Shown in pieces: positions 7,901 to 17,276 of a stretch of 64,000 nucleotides of DNA. Each line of letters starts with the position of its first letter. Within the stretch, counting starts at the first letter, position 1. The DNA lies in assembly GCF_017571475.1 (NCBI RefSeq), contig NZ_JAGETW010000002.1:229752-293751 (forward strand), written 5' to 3'. The notes under the pieces are model-generated. The model searched no databases and was not told where the DNA came from. It saw nothing but the letters and a program-made list of their open reading frames with translations. The stretch is from Thiomicrorhabdus sp. 6S3-12 (GTDB lineage Bacteria; Pseudomonadota; Gammaproteobacteria; Thiomicrospirales; Thiomicrospiraceae). A program made the position numbers and the translations under genes.

Positions 7901-9217
7901 TCACTGCTGTTGTTGACTCAGAATCCGTTGACGAGGCAACTGTGCCCTAAGCGATTTGGCCAGACGGTTGCGGAAATGATACGGCACCCGCTGATTACTA
8001 AGGAAGACAAAAGGAAGCCATTGCTGCTGATGATGCAGATAACCTGCCAAAGTACTGACACCGATTAGAGAGCCGGACTTGGCATAAACCCCCTCTTCGA
8101 CTTCCGGCAGCAGATGGCGCCACGGTTCAAATGCCTGCAGAACCGCCATCAACTGAAACGCACTGATACTGTTATCCCGGGAAAGACCGGCACCATCCAG
8201 AAAACGGACGTCATTACGCTTCCAACCGAAAATAGCTGGTAACTGCTCGGCGTACAGCTTTTGCAGTTTGAGCGCAGAAGCCGGTGCCCCGTAAATTTCT
8301 GCGCAGAGGTTTAACGCGATCTGGTTGGCGATGAAATTTGTCGAATATTTCATCATCGGACGGATAATCTCCGCCAGCGTACGACTGTTATAGTGCCGGT
8401 AGCTGAGTATTTCCAGCGCAGAGTCCTGGTCGGAAAGCGGAGTACTTTGCAATTCGGCGTGCTCGACTTCAATTCCCTCCCGCTGCAAAAAAGCGATCAG
8501 GATTTCCACGGCATACTGTCGGTTAAGCATGTCGTCCTTGCCGATATTGATCCTTTCGCTCTGTCCGACCTTAAGCTTTAACCCCGACTGTTGGGCAATA
8601 CGCATAGAAGTTGCCGTCATAGGCGTCTGCTCTTCAGCGGAAGACCAGCCATCGGCATCTTTACGCAATTTGATGCTATTGAAATTGACCGCAAAGGCGC
8701 CATTTACCGCATCATACGGATTCAGGCTTTCTCCGGTACCCGGCAGACGGATATCCTTTTCGAACCACTGATTCACCAGTTCGATCCGTGAAATACGCTC
8801 GATACCTTGCGCTTTCAGACGTTGAGCCAGATTTCCGGCCAGCAACGCCATTTCTTCGGACACCAGAAAAGGGTCGCCGTAGGCGCTGATCTGCAAAACC
8901 GGCGTCGCTCCAGCCGACGACTGGCGCACCGAGAAATCGGTATAAAAACGGAACCCTTCCCCCCAGTGACGCAAAGCCAGCAACGCGGTAATCAATTTGG
9001 TCGTCGATGCGGGAATCAGCGGTTGATCGACATGGTCGGCAAAAAGCGGCTCGCCGTCTGGCGTAGCTATCAGCAGCGCCGCCGGATCAAGCGTTTTATA
9101 CAAGGCGTACTCTTTACCGGAAAAATGCAGCTTGTCTGTAGAAGCACAGGCGGCAAGACTTAAAAGCAGAACACTGCTTACGGCTGCCTGTCTGAAAATG
9201 CGCAATATCGATCTCAT
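7901..9217 (-). CDS. dacB: D-Ala-D-Ala carboxypeptidase/endopeptidase PBP4 (family S13), lipoprotein form
   Basis: Trims or cleaves peptidoglycan cross-links in the periplasm. The 438 residues carry the S13 active-site motifs: STTK at Ser71-Lys74, an STN in YSTNFIANQ, and KSG in AKSGSLIG. The N-terminus is a signal peptide ending in LAAC (Cys24), a lipobox, so this PBP4 should be lipid-anchored; the residue after Cys is Ala, which favours outer-membrane sorting. The enterobacterial PBP4 is instead soluble or loosely attached. Divergent from rsmJ, with a nested inverted repeat between them. Confidence 0.93.
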   Translation of the reverse strand: MRSILRIFRQAAVSSVLLLSLAACASTDKLHFSGKEYALYKTLDPAALLIATPDGEPLFADHVDQPLIPASTTKLITALLALRHWGEGFRFYTDFSVRQSSAGATPVLQISAYGDPFLVSEEMALLAGNLAQRLKAQGIERISRIELVNQWFEKDIRLPGTGESLNPYDAVNGAFAVNFNSIKLRKDADGWSSAEEQTPMTATSMRIAQQSGLKLKVGQSERINIGKDDMLNRQYAVEILIAFLQREGIEVEHAELQSTPLSDQDSALEILSYRHYNSRTLAEIIRPMMKYSTNFIANQIALNLCAEIYGAPASALKLQKLYAEQLPAIFGWKRNDVRFLDGAGLSRDNSISAFQLMAVLQAFEPWRHLLPEVEEGVYAKSGSLIGVSTLAGYLHHQQQWLPFVFLSNQRVPYHFRNRLAKSLRAQLPRQRILSQQQQ

Positions 9218-9241
9218 TCAAAACCCGTCGGCTTAACAAAA

Positions 9242-9279
9242 TTTCCCGCTCCTTGGTAACGAAGGTTTTTGGCGGGAAA
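9242..9279. promoter_or_regulatory. Nested inverted repeat in the dacB/rsmJ divergent region
   Basis: Outer arms TTTCCCGC (9242-9249) and GCGGGAAA (9272-9279) are perfect 8-base complements. Inside them CCTT and AAGG form a second stem around a 7-base loop. There is no T-run, so it does not look like a terminator. It may be an operator or an mRNA structure; its function is unknown. Confidence 0.45.
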
Positions 9280-9350
9280 GAAAATTTCTTTTATCATAAT
9301 CGTTTTAAGCGCCCGATGCTGACTTACTGCCTACATGAAGAGAGCGACGA

Positions 9351-10178
9351 TTGAGTAAACCGACCACCGAACCGATGCTGACCTGGATAGACGACCGTCA
9401 TTACAGCGATAGCGCCAAAACCCTGCACACCCGACTTGGCCTCCCTCTCTTGAGCGAAGCTTCCGCAGAACATTCTTACGACCCGGAAAAGGACGCTCTT
9501 CTCAGTTGGCAGACGCCGAAAAAGTCCGTAACGCAGCAGCTTACCCTTATCCCACCGAATACCGGAGCCATCAGCATTGACTTCCTCGGCGGCAAAAAAG
9601 CGCACCGCCGCCAGTTTGGCGGCGGCAAAGGTCAGCCCCTGATCCGAGCTATGGGATCGCTGGAAGAACGATTGCCTGAAGTTTTCGATGCCACCGCCGG
9701 TATGGGCGGCGATAGTTTTGTCCTCGCCAGCCTCGGTTTCAATGTCTGGATGAATGAACGCAGCCCGATTGTGCATGCGCTTTTGCAGGACGCCCTGCAA
9801 CGGGCGCAGAACGCCGACGACCTCGAACCCGAAACCCGCGGGATTATCGAACGCCTGAAACTGACGAACGGAGACAGTGCCGAGATTATCCGCCACTGCG
9901 AACAGGAACTGGAAACCATCTACCTTGACCCGATGTACCCGGAAAAGAGAAAGAAAGCGGCGACCAAAAAAGAGATGGCCGCCCTGCAACAGTTGCTCGG
10001 CCCGGATATGGACAGTTCGGATCTGCTGGATGCCGCTCTGAATAAAGCCATTTACCGTGTAGTGGTCAAGCGCCCGAAAGGCGCCGAACCGATCGCTCAC
10101 GAAATCCAGCCGACCACTGCGGTACAAAGCCCAAACACCCGTTATGACATCTATGTCATTAAAACCCTGAAGCGATAA
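9351..10178 (+). CDS. rsmJ: 16S rRNA m2G1516 methyltransferase RsmJ
   Basis: SAM-dependent methylation of guanosine 1516 in 16S rRNA. The 275-residue product (family about 250) has DFLGGKKAHRRQFGGGKGQ, the SAM motif DATAGMGGDSFVLASLG and the catalytic-region motif YLDPMYP, all characteristic of the YhiQ/RsmJ family. The start is TTG at 9351, with GAAGAGAG upstream; an ATG at 9375 is an alternative. The gene is found mainly in gammaproteobacteria, which helps place the organism. Confidence 0.94.
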   Translation: MSKPTTEPMLTWIDDRHYSDSAKTLHTRLGLPLLSEASAEHSYDPEKDALLSWQTPKKSVTQQLTLIPPNTGAISIDFLGGKKAHRRQFGGGKGQPLIRAMGSLEERLPEVFDATAGMGGDSFVLASLGFNVWMNERSPIVHALLQDALQRAQNADDLEPETRGIIERLKLTNGDSAEIIRHCEQELETIYLDPMYPEKRKKAATKKEMAALQQLLGPDMDSSDLLDAALNKAIYRVVVKRPKGAEPIAHEIQPTTAVQSPNTRYDIYVIKTLKR

Positions 10179-10233
10179 AACAGCGGAAATTTTATTTAAA
10201 ATCAACCTTGTTCAAATTTAGCGTTCAAAGCCG

Positions 10234-10261
10234 CTAACAATATCTTTAATCCCCTTATAAT
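10234..10261 (+). promoter_or_regulatory. Candidate promoter of the response-regulator gene
   Basis: CTAACA (10234-10239), 16 bases, TATAAT (10256-10261). The -10 box is perfect and the -35 box matches 4 of 6. It stands 28 bases before the ATG at 10290. Confidence 0.5.
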
Positions 10262-10289
10262 GTAGGAGATTTAAGGCAAAGGTAAACGC

Positions 10290-10664
10290 ATGTATCGTAT
10301 TTTAGTCGTCGATGATTCGGACGTAATCTGCTCACTCCTGAAACTGACTCTGCAGAGTGACGGTCATCAGGTGCAAGTCATGAAAAACCTGCATGACGCG
10401 CAAGAAATTGCCGATAAGGAATTGTTCGATCTGGTTATTGCCGACTATATGCTGGGCCGGGAAGAGAATGGCTTGCAGCTCGTTTCCCACCTGCAACAGA
10501 CGGTAAACGTCTCGACGCCGGTGATTATGCTCAGCGCCGAAGCCATGCCGGAACATAAAGCCGAAGCCAAACAGCTCGGCGTCAATGCCTGGATGAAAAA
10601 ACCCTTTTCACCACACGGTATCCTGAAGATCATCCATAAGGTGATTGAAGAGCGTCAGGCTTAG
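10290..10664 (+). CDS. Single-domain response regulator (CheY-like receiver)
   Basis: A 124-residue stand-alone receiver domain with no output domain. The acidic pair is Asp8-Asp9 in VVDDS, the phosphoacceptor is Asp52 in IADYM, Ser82 is the switch residue and Lys104 lies in MKKPF. All phosphorylation residues are present, so it should be phosphorylated by a histidine kinase and act through protein contact. No kinase gene is nearby. It stands alone with its own promoter-like sequence and converges with rsmI 3 bases later. The target (motility, pilus or other) cannot be told from the sequence. Confidence 0.92.
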   Translation: MYRILVVDDSDVICSLLKLTLQSDGHQVQVMKNLHDAQEIADKELFDLVIADYMLGREENGLQLVSHLQQTVNVSTPVIMLSAEAMPEHKAEAKQLGVNAWMKKPFSPHGILKIIHKVIEERQA

Positions 10665-10667
10665 AAG

Positions 10668-11540
10668 TCACGCATCCTTTAATTCCAGCACCCGCTGATA
10701 GACCGCTTTCTTTTTCACCGAGAAATAATCGGCGACAATTTCCGAAATCTGCTTGACCGGAAGCCCTTGCTTCATCAAAGACTCGATCAAAGGGTCATAA
10801 TCGCTCTGTTGCGACGGCTGCGAACTCTGCTCGAAGCCCTGAACCATCAAAACAAATTCGCCGCGCACCTTATCGCGATTGGCGGAAAAATACTCGACGA
10901 CCTCATGAAACTCGCCGGAAACAAATTGCTCGAACTGTTTACTCAGTTCCCGGGCGACCACGATCTGGCGCGATTCGCCAAAGACCTGCGTCATATCCGC
11001 CAAGGAATCCAGCAGCCTGTGCGGAGACTCATAAAACACCAGCGTTCGAGACTCTTCGGCCAATAAGGTCAGCTGTTGAATACGCTTGGAAGATTTTGCC
11101 GGCAGGAAACCTTCATAGGTAAAGCGGTCGGTCGGCAAACCGGCCGCAGACAAAGCGGTAATCACCGCACTGGCACCCGGAACCGGAACTACGGCTACAC
11201 CGGCCTGGCGCAACCGTTTAACCAGCACATACCCAGGATCGTTGATCAAAGGTGTTCCTGCGTCCGAAACCAAGGCGCCGTTTTCTCCAGCCAGAAGTCT
11301 TTGCAACAACTGTTCGCTGCGTTCACTCTCGTTATGTTCATGCAGACTGATCAGGTTCTGGTTGATCGCGAAGTTCTGTAACAACGGTCTGGTATGCCGG
11401 GTATCTTCGGCCGCCACCCAATCAACGGCGGCTAAGACTTCCAAAGCCCTGTGCGTGATATCCTGCAAATTTCCGATCGGGGTTGCGACTACATAAAGTG
11501 TGCCGCTTCCCGGTTGTAACTGGTTTGAACTCAATAGCAA
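10668..11540 (-). CDS. rsmI: 16S rRNA (cytidine-1402 2'-O)-methyltransferase RsmI
   Basis: Adds the 2'-O-methyl group to C1402, the same nucleotide that RsmH (also in this window) methylates on N4. The 290 residues belong to the tetrapyrrole-methylase-like fold: GTLYVVATPIGNLQDIT near the N-terminus, VAAEDTRHT, VSDAGTPLINDPG, PVPGASAVITALSAAGLP and YESPHRL are all family motifs. Back to back with lpoA, as in many gammaproteobacteria, across a region holding a hexanucleotide repeat. Confidence 0.97.
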   Translation of the reverse strand: MLLSSNQLQPGSGTLYVVATPIGNLQDITHRALEVLAAVDWVAAEDTRHTRPLLQNFAINQNLISLHEHNESERSEQLLQRLLAGENGALVSDAGTPLINDPGYVLVKRLRQAGVAVVPVPGASAVITALSAAGLPTDRFTYEGFLPAKSSKRIQQLTLLAEESRTLVFYESPHRLLDSLADMTQVFGESRQIVVARELSKQFEQFVSGEFHEVVEYFSANRDKVRGEFVLMVQGFEQSSQPSQQSDYDPLIESLMKQGLPVKQISEIVADYFSVKKKAVYQRVLELKDA

Positions 11541-11592
11541 AATAAATAACCTGCTTTTTTAATTGTCGATGGGCAGCGGACGGTTACATTAA

Positions 11593-11646
11593 CGAATACG
11601 AATACGAATACGAATACGAATACGAATACGCATACGCATACGCAAT
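11593..11646. repeat. Hexanucleotide tandem repeat (CGAATA)6(CGCATA)2
   Basis: Six perfect copies of CGAATA run from 11593 to 11628, followed by two CGCATA copies (11629-11640) and a degenerate CGCAAT. The array is in the intergenic region between the divergent rsmI and lpoA genes, 50 to 130 bases from either start. Short perfect repeats of this kind can change copy number by slippage and so alter promoter spacing. Confidence 0.95.
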
Positions 11647-11723
11647 CGTTGCGATAATGCCCTGTGCCTAACGGATAAATCGCTTATAATTTTGGCTATT
11701 CTAACTAAATTTTTCGCTTGCAT

Positions 11724-13418
11724 ATGTCGTTTTACTTTCTGTCCCGTGTTTTCCCCTTTTCCTTTTTGCCCGCCGGCAGGGCTCAATCGAAAACCGCATT
11801 AAAATCTCTGGCGGTTGCCTTAGCCTCGGCCAGTCTTCTGCATGGCTGTTCGAGTCCGCAACCGCAAGCGGAGAAAACCGCTCCCGAAGCGGTTAAACCG
11901 GAACAACCGATAGTGGAAATCAGCGCTGTCAAACAGCCTGAACTGCTGGTTTCCATCGATCCGGAATTGGAGCGCCAAAAAGCGTTTGAAAATCGCGACT
12001 GGCCTGCATATCTGCAATTCAGCTACGACCTGTGGCAGGAATCTCCGCCGGCCAGACAGGCGGAAATCGAAGATCAGGCCTGGGAAGCCCTGCTGCCGCT
12101 GGACGACATGACGTTGCAGCAGCTTGACGACAACAGCGATCCTCGGGTCAATGCCTGGTCGCACCTGATTCAGGTTTTCCGTTTGCAGGGACTCCCTTTC
12201 GAACACGCACTTTCCGATCTGCAACTTTTCGAAAGCGATGCCATCTATCGTTCGCACCTGCTTCCCAAACTGCTGAGCCAGCTTCCACCGGAAGAAGAGA
12301 TTCGCAATGTCGCCGTCTTTTTACCGATGCAGAGCAAATTCAAACCGGTTGCCGAGCAGATCCAGAACGGTATTCTCAAAGCCTACTACCGGAACGAGAA
12401 TCTGAACCGAAAATTGCGCCTGAACTTCTATGACAGTACCGACATTACTCAGGTCAGCAGTCTGTACTTTCAGGCCAAGCAGGAAGGTGCCGACGTGATT
12501 ATCGGTCCTTTGCGTAAAAACGCCGTCGAACAGTTACAGGGATTCGACGATCGCAATATCGTTGCGCTTAACACCATTGACGGAATCACCTCCTTCACCC
12601 AGTTCAGTCTGAAATCCAGCGACAAAATTCAACAACTGGCGGAAGGTTTTGCCCAGCAGCAGTACCGTATGCTCGGCATCCTCAACAGCGACGAGAAAGA
12701 AAACGCGCTTAATGCTGCGCTTCTGGCCAGCGTGTGGAACCAGCCGCCGCAACAGTCTCTGGTTCAGGTCTCTTATTCCGATGAAAAGCCGGAGTTACGC
12801 AAAGCATTTGATCAGCTGGTCAACGCCAGCAACAGTATCGAACGCAAAAACACTCTGAGATGGACGATCGGCGAGAAGGTCGAATTCTATCCACGCGTGC
12901 GCGAAGATCTGAATGCTATCGTCGTTTTTGACAGCGCCAACCGTCTGGCGGTCATTAATCCGCAGAAAGGGCTCTATCTGCTGAAGACCCCGGTGTACAC
13001 AGCGACAGAGCTGAACCAGCAGAACCTCAAGGCTCTTAAGAACAACCACGACCTGAAAGAAGTGGAACTTTTAACGCAACCGGTGACCCTGAACCCGGAA
13101 GACCTTCAAGGAACTTTCGAAGCGTTCGGCTGGGACAGTCTGCAAGTTGCGGCCAACCTGCCCAAACTTAAAAAAGGTGCCTGCCTGAGCAATACCAAAA
13201 CCGGTTATTTGCGGATCGTAGACAATCAGGTCCAGCAGACGCTGGTATGGGCAAAGTTCGACGATAAGGGGCAACTCACCCCGTATCGCTTGCCGCATAT
13301 TGCACCGCAACAGATCCTTGAAGAAGAGATGGCTCCGCAATCAGACGCTGAAGAAGCGCTCCAGCAGCGTCTGCGGGATGAATTGAAATCCAGCGACATG
13401 GAAAGCGTATCGCCTTAA
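11724..13418 (+). CDS. lpoA: Outer-membrane lipoprotein LpoA (penicillin-binding protein activator)
   Basis: LpoA activates the synthase PBP1A from the outer membrane in Escherichia coli. This protein has a signal peptide ending in the lipobox LHGC, a tetratricopeptide-like helical N-terminal part, and a C-terminal half with the periplasmic-binding-protein-like fold of the family: NVAVFLPMQSKFKPVAEQIQ, ADVIIGPLRKNAVEQL and QGTFEAFGWDSL. It is shorter (564 residues) than the enterobacterial form (about 680). The start is ATG 11724; a TTG two codons earlier (11718) is possible, and the stretch before the hydrophobic core is unusually long. Followed by yraN 20 bases on, the usual gene order. Confidence 0.88.
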   Translation: MSFYFLSRVFPFSFLPAGRAQSKTALKSLAVALASASLLHGCSSPQPQAEKTAPEAVKPEQPIVEISAVKQPELLVSIDPELERQKAFENRDWPAYLQFSYDLWQESPPARQAEIEDQAWEALLPLDDMTLQQLDDNSDPRVNAWSHLIQVFRLQGLPFEHALSDLQLFESDAIYRSHLLPKLLSQLPPEEEIRNVAVFLPMQSKFKPVAEQIQNGILKAYYRNENLNRKLRLNFYDSTDITQVSSLYFQAKQEGADVIIGPLRKNAVEQLQGFDDRNIVALNTIDGITSFTQFSLKSSDKIQQLAEGFAQQQYRMLGILNSDEKENALNAALLASVWNQPPQQSLVQVSYSDEKPELRKAFDQLVNASNSIERKNTLRWTIGEKVEFYPRVREDLNAIVVFDSANRLAVINPQKGLYLLKTPVYTATELNQQNLKALKNNHDLKEVELLTQPVTLNPEDLQGTFEAFGWDSLQVAANLPKLKKGACLSNTKTGYLRIVDNQVQQTLVWAKFDDKGQLTPYRLPHIAPQQILEEEMAPQSDAEEALQQRLRDELKSSDMESVSP

Positions 13419-13438
13419 AGGCGGCATGGGAGTGGAGG

Positions 13439-13840
13439 GTGAGTAATTCTCAGCGTCGCAAACTCCCGAAGCTGCCGGATCTTGTCAGCAAACTGATCGG
13501 GCAGCAGAAAGAGCAGCAGGCAGAACGCTGGCTGCAAGCACAGAACATCAAGATACTGGAACGTAACTTCCGCTGTGACCGCTTCAAAAAAGGCGAAATC
13601 GATCTGATCGGAATGGAAAAAGACCATCAGACGTTGATCTTTTTCGAAGTGAAATACCGCAAGAACTGCGACTTCGGCCACCCGCTGGAATTTATCACGT
13701 CCGGCCAGCAGGCTCGAATCCGTCGTTGTGCGGAAGTCTTTCTGCAAAAACATCCGCAATATCAAACCAGCGACTGCCGCTTCGACGTCATAAGCTTCAC
13801 TGCCGATGACGATCCGGAGTGGATTAAAAACGCCTTTTAA
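13439..13840 (+). CDS. yraN: YraN family protein (UPF0102, endonuclease-like fold)
   Basis: A 133-residue protein with the UPF0102 pattern: AERWLQAQNIKILERNFRC, then GEIDLIG, LIFFEVKYRKN and a C-terminal RFDVISF. The E..D...F.EVK arrangement resembles the restriction-endonuclease-like active site, which suggests but does not prove nuclease activity; the cellular role is unknown. The start is GTG at 13439, preceded by a GGAG site. It directly follows lpoA and is probably cotranscribed with it. Confidence 0.92.
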   Translation: MSNSQRRKLPKLPDLVSKLIGQQKEQQAERWLQAQNIKILERNFRCDRFKKGEIDLIGMEKDHQTLIFFEVKYRKNCDFGHPLEFITSGQQARIRRCAEVFLQKHPQYQTSDCRFDVISFTADDDPEWIKNAF

Positions 13841-13859
13841 TCCGCCCGGAACGTGCGTG

Positions 13860-16334
13860 CTATGGAATCACCATTTCGCTTGGTGAAAGTTTGCGAGCCT
13901 TGGCCCCGCCCCCTTTGCTCTCCGCCTGAAGAATCAACGGCAGGGTTTTCAAAACCGAATCCGGATTCAGACTCATCGCATCAATCCCCAATTCAACCAA
14001 AAACTCGGCAAAATCCGGAAAATCCGACGGTGCCTGACCGCACAGACTGATATGTTTGCCGTTGCGCTTGGCGCCTTCAACCGCCCAACGCACCATTTTC
14101 TTGACCCCCGGGTCGCGCTCATCGTAGTCGTAAGCGACCTTTCCGGAATCCCGGTCGACACCGAGCACCAGCTGAGTCAGATCGTTAGTCCCGATCGAGA
14201 AGCCATCGAAATATTCGGAAAATTCGTCAATCATTAGTACATTGTTCGGAATCTCGCACATCATATAAACTTTAAGACCGTTCTGACCGCGTACCAGCCC
14301 GTTAGCGGACAAATTATCGATTACCGCCTTGGCCTCCTCGACACGACGGCAGAACGGCACCATAACAATGACATTATCCATTCCCATCTGTTCGCGAACC
14401 TGCTTGATCGCCTGACATTCCAGCGCGAAGGCCGGCGCAAACTCTTCATCGTTATAGCGTGAAGCGCCGCGGAAACCGATCATCGGATTCTCCTCCCGCT
14501 CTTCAAAGAACTTGCCGCCGATCAGATTGGCATATTCGTTCGATTTGAAATCCGACAGACGCAAGACAACCGGCTTCGGATAAAAACCGGCTGCTAGGGT
14601 GCCGATCCCTTCGGAAAGTTTGCGTACAAAATATTCAGAACCGTTGGCATAGCCTTCGGTGAGCTTATCGATCTTACCCGCAATCTTTGAAGAAGTAACC
14701 TTGTCCGGTTGCAGCAGTGCCAGCGGATGCACCTTGATCTCGTTATTAATAATGAATTCCATACGCGCCAAACCGACTCCGGCGTTTGGAATCGTATTCA
14801 CCTGAAATGCGATCTCCGGATTACCGACATTCAACATCACCTCTGTTTCCGGCTCTTCCAAACTGCTCAAATCCGTCTCTTCGACTTCATAGCGCAGCTG
14901 TCCGTTGTAGACCCGTCCGAGATCGCCTTGCGCACAGGAGATAGTGACCATCTCACCGGTTTTTATCTTCTCGGTTCCCGATTCGGTACCAACCACCGCC
15001 GGAATTCCCAACTCGCGGGCGATAATCGCCGCATGGCAGGTACGCCCGCCACGATTGGTCACCAGCGCCGAGGCGATCTTCATCACCGGTTCCCAGTCCG
15101 GCGTAGTGATATCGGAGACCAGCACTTCGCCGGGCTTAAATTCATTCAGATGTTCAATCGATTCAATCACGCGGGCGCGACCGAATGCGATTTTGGCCCC
15201 GACCGAACGGCCGGTGACAATCGGCGTCATCAAATCGGCTTCATCGCAGATTTTATATTGTTCCAGCACCTGCTGACGCTTCTGCGAAGCGACCGTTTCC
15301 GGACGCGCCTGAACGATAAACAGTTCACCGGTCTGACCATCTTTGGCCCACTCGATATCCATCGGACGCAGCTTACCGGCCTTGGCACTGTAATGTTTCT
15401 CGATAATGCCCGCATAACCGGCCAGCTGCAGCACTTCCTTATCGCTGATACAGAATTTCTGACGTTCGAAATTACTGGTCGGAACGTTGCGCACCGGATT
15501 GCGCTGATTGGAATCGGAAGAATAGACCATTTTGATTTTTTTCGCGCCGATATGGCGTTTCAGAACCTTGCGGTATCCCTGATCGAAAGTCGGCTTATGC
15601 ACATAAAACTCGTCCGGATCGACGACCCCCTGAACGACGTTTTCACCCAGACCGTAAGCGCCGGTGATCAGCATTACATCCTTAAAACCGGTCTCGGTGT
15701 CGATTGTAAACATAACCCCGGACGACGCCAGATCCGAGCGCACCATCAGCTGCACCCCGATCGACAGCGCCACTTCGAAGTGATCGAACCCCTGATCGAT
15801 CCGGTAGTGAATCGCGCGGTCGGTAAACAGGCTGGCGAAACAGCGTTTACAGGCATCGATAAAAGAGGAAAGTCCGCTGATATTCAGATAGGTATCCTGC
15901 TGCCCGGCAAAACTGGCGGTCGGCAGATCTTCGGCCGTCGCCGAACTGCGAACGGCAAACGAAACTTCTGAACCGTACTCATCGACCAAAGCGTTATAGG
16001 CTTCGACCATTTCATGAAACAACTCGTCCGGAATCTGTGCGCCGTAGATCGCATCCCGCACCAGGGCTCCGCGCATCTGCAGATCGCGCGGGTCTTCCGG
16101 ATTCAAAGCATCCAGATATTCATGCAGTTTCGGCCATAGATCATTGTGTTCAATGACATAACGGTAAGCTTCGGCGGTAATGGCAAAGCCGTTCGGCACC
16201 GGCACCCCTTTCGGAACCAACTCCTGATACATCTCGCCAAGAGAAGCGTTCTTCCCTCCGACTAAAGGGATATCCTCGATACGCAGTTCATCGAAAAAAC
16301 GTATATATTGAAATTTAGGGGTCACACCGGCCAT
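13860..16334 (-). CDS. ppsA: Phosphoenolpyruvate synthase
   Basis: Converts pyruvate and ATP to phosphoenolpyruvate, AMP and phosphate. The N-terminal ATP-binding domain contains [14 protein letters not shown]. The swivelling phosphohistidine domain contains [14 protein letters not shown] with the catalytic His434, and the C-terminal PEP-binding domain ends with CGQAPSDFP. The chosen start, ATG 16334 (824 residues), has a GGAG site 6 bases upstream; an earlier in-frame GTG at 16352 would include that site within the coding region. The gene is monocistronic, and a long hairpin upstream separates it from the methyltransferase gene. Confidence 0.97.
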   Translation of the reverse strand: MAGVTPKFQYIRFFDELRIEDIPLVGGKNASLGEMYQELVPKGVPVPNGFAITAEAYRYVIEHNDLWPKLHEYLDALNPEDPRDLQMRGALVRDAIYGAQIPDELFHEMVEAYNALVDEYGSEVSFAVRSSATAEDLPTASFAGQQDTYLNISGLSSFIDACKRCFASLFTDRAIHYRIDQGFDHFEVALSIGVQLMVRSDLASSGVMFTIDTETGFKDVMLITGAYGLGENVVQGVVDPDEFYVHKPTFDQGYRKVLKRHIGAKKIKMVYSSDSNQRNPVRNVPTSNFERQKFCISDKEVLQLAGYAGIIEKHYSAKAGKLRPMDIEWAKDGQTGELFIVQARPETVASQKRQQVLEQYKICDEADLMTPIVTGRSVGAKIAFGRARVIESIEHLNEFKPGEVLVSDITTPDWEPVMKIASALVTNRGGRTCHAAIIARELGIPAVVGTESGTEKIKTGEMVTISCAQGDLGRVYNGQLRYEVEETDLSSLEEPETEVMLNVGNPEIAFQVNTIPNAGVGLARMEFIINNEIKVHPLALLQPDKVTSSKIAGKIDKLTEGYANGSEYFVRKLSEGIGTLAAGFYPKPVVLRLSDFKSNEYANLIGGKFFEEREENPMIGFRGASRYNDEEFAPAFALECQAIKQVREQMGMDNVIVMVPFCRRVEEAKAVIDNLSANGLVRGQNGLKVYMMCEIPNNVLMIDEFSEYFDGFSIGTNDLTQLVLGVDRDSGKVAYDYDERDPGVKKMVRWAVEGAKRNGKHISLCGQAPSDFPDFAEFLVELGIDAMSLNPDSVLKTLPLILQAESKGGGAKARKLSPSEMVIP

Positions 16335-16429
16335 AAAACACTCCTGGCTCACGCTCTGCTGAAATTTGTTGAAGAAGCTTACAGGTTACGCACTTCGCGC
16401 AAAGAAGAAAGTGTTTTTTCGGTAAGAAA

Positions 16430-16471
16430 AACGCTTTTTTGATCTCGCTTAAGAGAGATCGAAAAAGCGTT
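16430..16471 (-). terminator. Long hairpin, probable rho-independent terminator upstream of ppsA
   Basis: Two 17-base arms (16430-16446 and 16455-16471) are complementary except for one G-T pair, around an 8-base loop. On the minus strand the stem is followed by a T-rich stretch, so it should end transcripts from the methyltransferase gene that stops at 16526. Because it lies in the leader region of ppsA, a role as an attenuator is also possible. Confidence 0.65.
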
Positions 16472-16525
16472 GATTCAAAGGTAAAAAGTAAAACCTTGGC
16501 GCGCCGCAAGCGCTTAAGACAGGAG

Positions 16526-17215
16526 TTAAGAGTGAAGCGGTTTTTCGACAACCAACCGGGTCATTCGCCCCATCGGCGTCTGTTCCACCAGTTCGAAACC
16601 GGCCTGTTCGAGCATATAGATCAAGTCCTCGGCGTGATAGCGGTTGTGCTCGAGAAAATGCTCGAAGACCTCTTCGATCTCTTCTTTCTCGACCGCATCG
16701 TCCCACAGACGTTTATCGGGAAATTTATAATCCAGATACACCTGCAACGGCTGGCGAACCAGATCGATAATGCACCAGCGTCCGCCCGGCTTCAACCATT
16801 GATAGACCGCTTTGATCAGCGTCACCGGCTGCGGCAATTCATGCAGAAGCATATTGGCCATCACCGCTGCGGCACTTCCATGATCGACCCAGTTTTGCGG
16901 CGCTAACAGATCCCCGCGCAACAGACGACCGTTTTCCGGCAGTTTCAAACCGGCGACCAGCATATATTCGGCCGCTTCGATACCGATGGCGCGGTTCTGC
17001 GGATAACGCAACGCCAGATCATTGACGAACTGGCCGATACCGGCGCCCAGATCGAGCAAGACATCATCCGGCTGGATTGCGCCCGCCATCTGCTGATTCC
17101 AGAACTCCCAGAACTCGCAATCATGCCGCCGCTCGTAACTTTGGGTGATCATCTCTCTGGCATGTTCACCGTCTCCGCCGTGGTGACGGAGTATCTGCTG
17201 CTGTGTTTTTTCCAT
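16526..17215 (-). CDS. Class I SAM-dependent methyltransferase, substrate unknown
   Basis: A 229-residue protein with a Rossmann methyltransferase core: motif I VLLDLGAGIGQFVNDLA at about residues 52-68, an acidic end of strand 2 (AIGIEAAEY), and WLKPGGRWCIIDLVR later. I cannot assign a substrate from motifs. The start ATG 17215 is well supported by AAAGGAG 7 bases upstream. It lies 61 bases downstream of the AddA-like helicase gene on the same strand and may be the last gene of that operon; a hairpin terminator follows. Confidence 0.85.
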   Translation of the reverse strand: MEKTQQQILRHHGGDGEHAREMITQSYERRHDCEFWEFWNQQMAGAIQPDDVLLDLGAGIGQFVNDLALRYPQNRAIGIEAAEYMLVAGLKLPENGRLLRGDLLAPQNWVDHGSAAAVMANMLLHELPQPVTLIKAVYQWLKPGGRWCIIDLVRQPLQVYLDYKFPDKRLWDDAVEKEEIEEVFEHFLEHNRYHAEDLIYMLEQAGFELVEQTPMGRMTRLVVEKPLHS

Positions 17216-17276
17216 CTGCTCTCTCCTTTACCTTGCCTGAGAAGGCGCACTGAAAGGTGGCAGTTTAAATCGTTCG

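Noticed and set aside
9324..10205. 293-codon minus-strand reading frame
   Set aside because: Antisense to rsmJ, which carries the methyltransferase motifs; the translation is unlike any protein I know.
11593..11646. Possible CRISPR array
   Set aside because: The unit is six bases with no spacers; it is a simple tandem repeat.
11589..11786. Minus-strand frame with an Arg-Ile repeat peptide
   Set aside because: It is only the translation of the hexanucleotide array, without a ribosome binding site.
14709..15971. 420-codon plus-strand reading frame
   Set aside because: Antisense to ppsA throughout; the His/Gln/Arg-rich translation is typical of the complement of a gene with strong codon bias.
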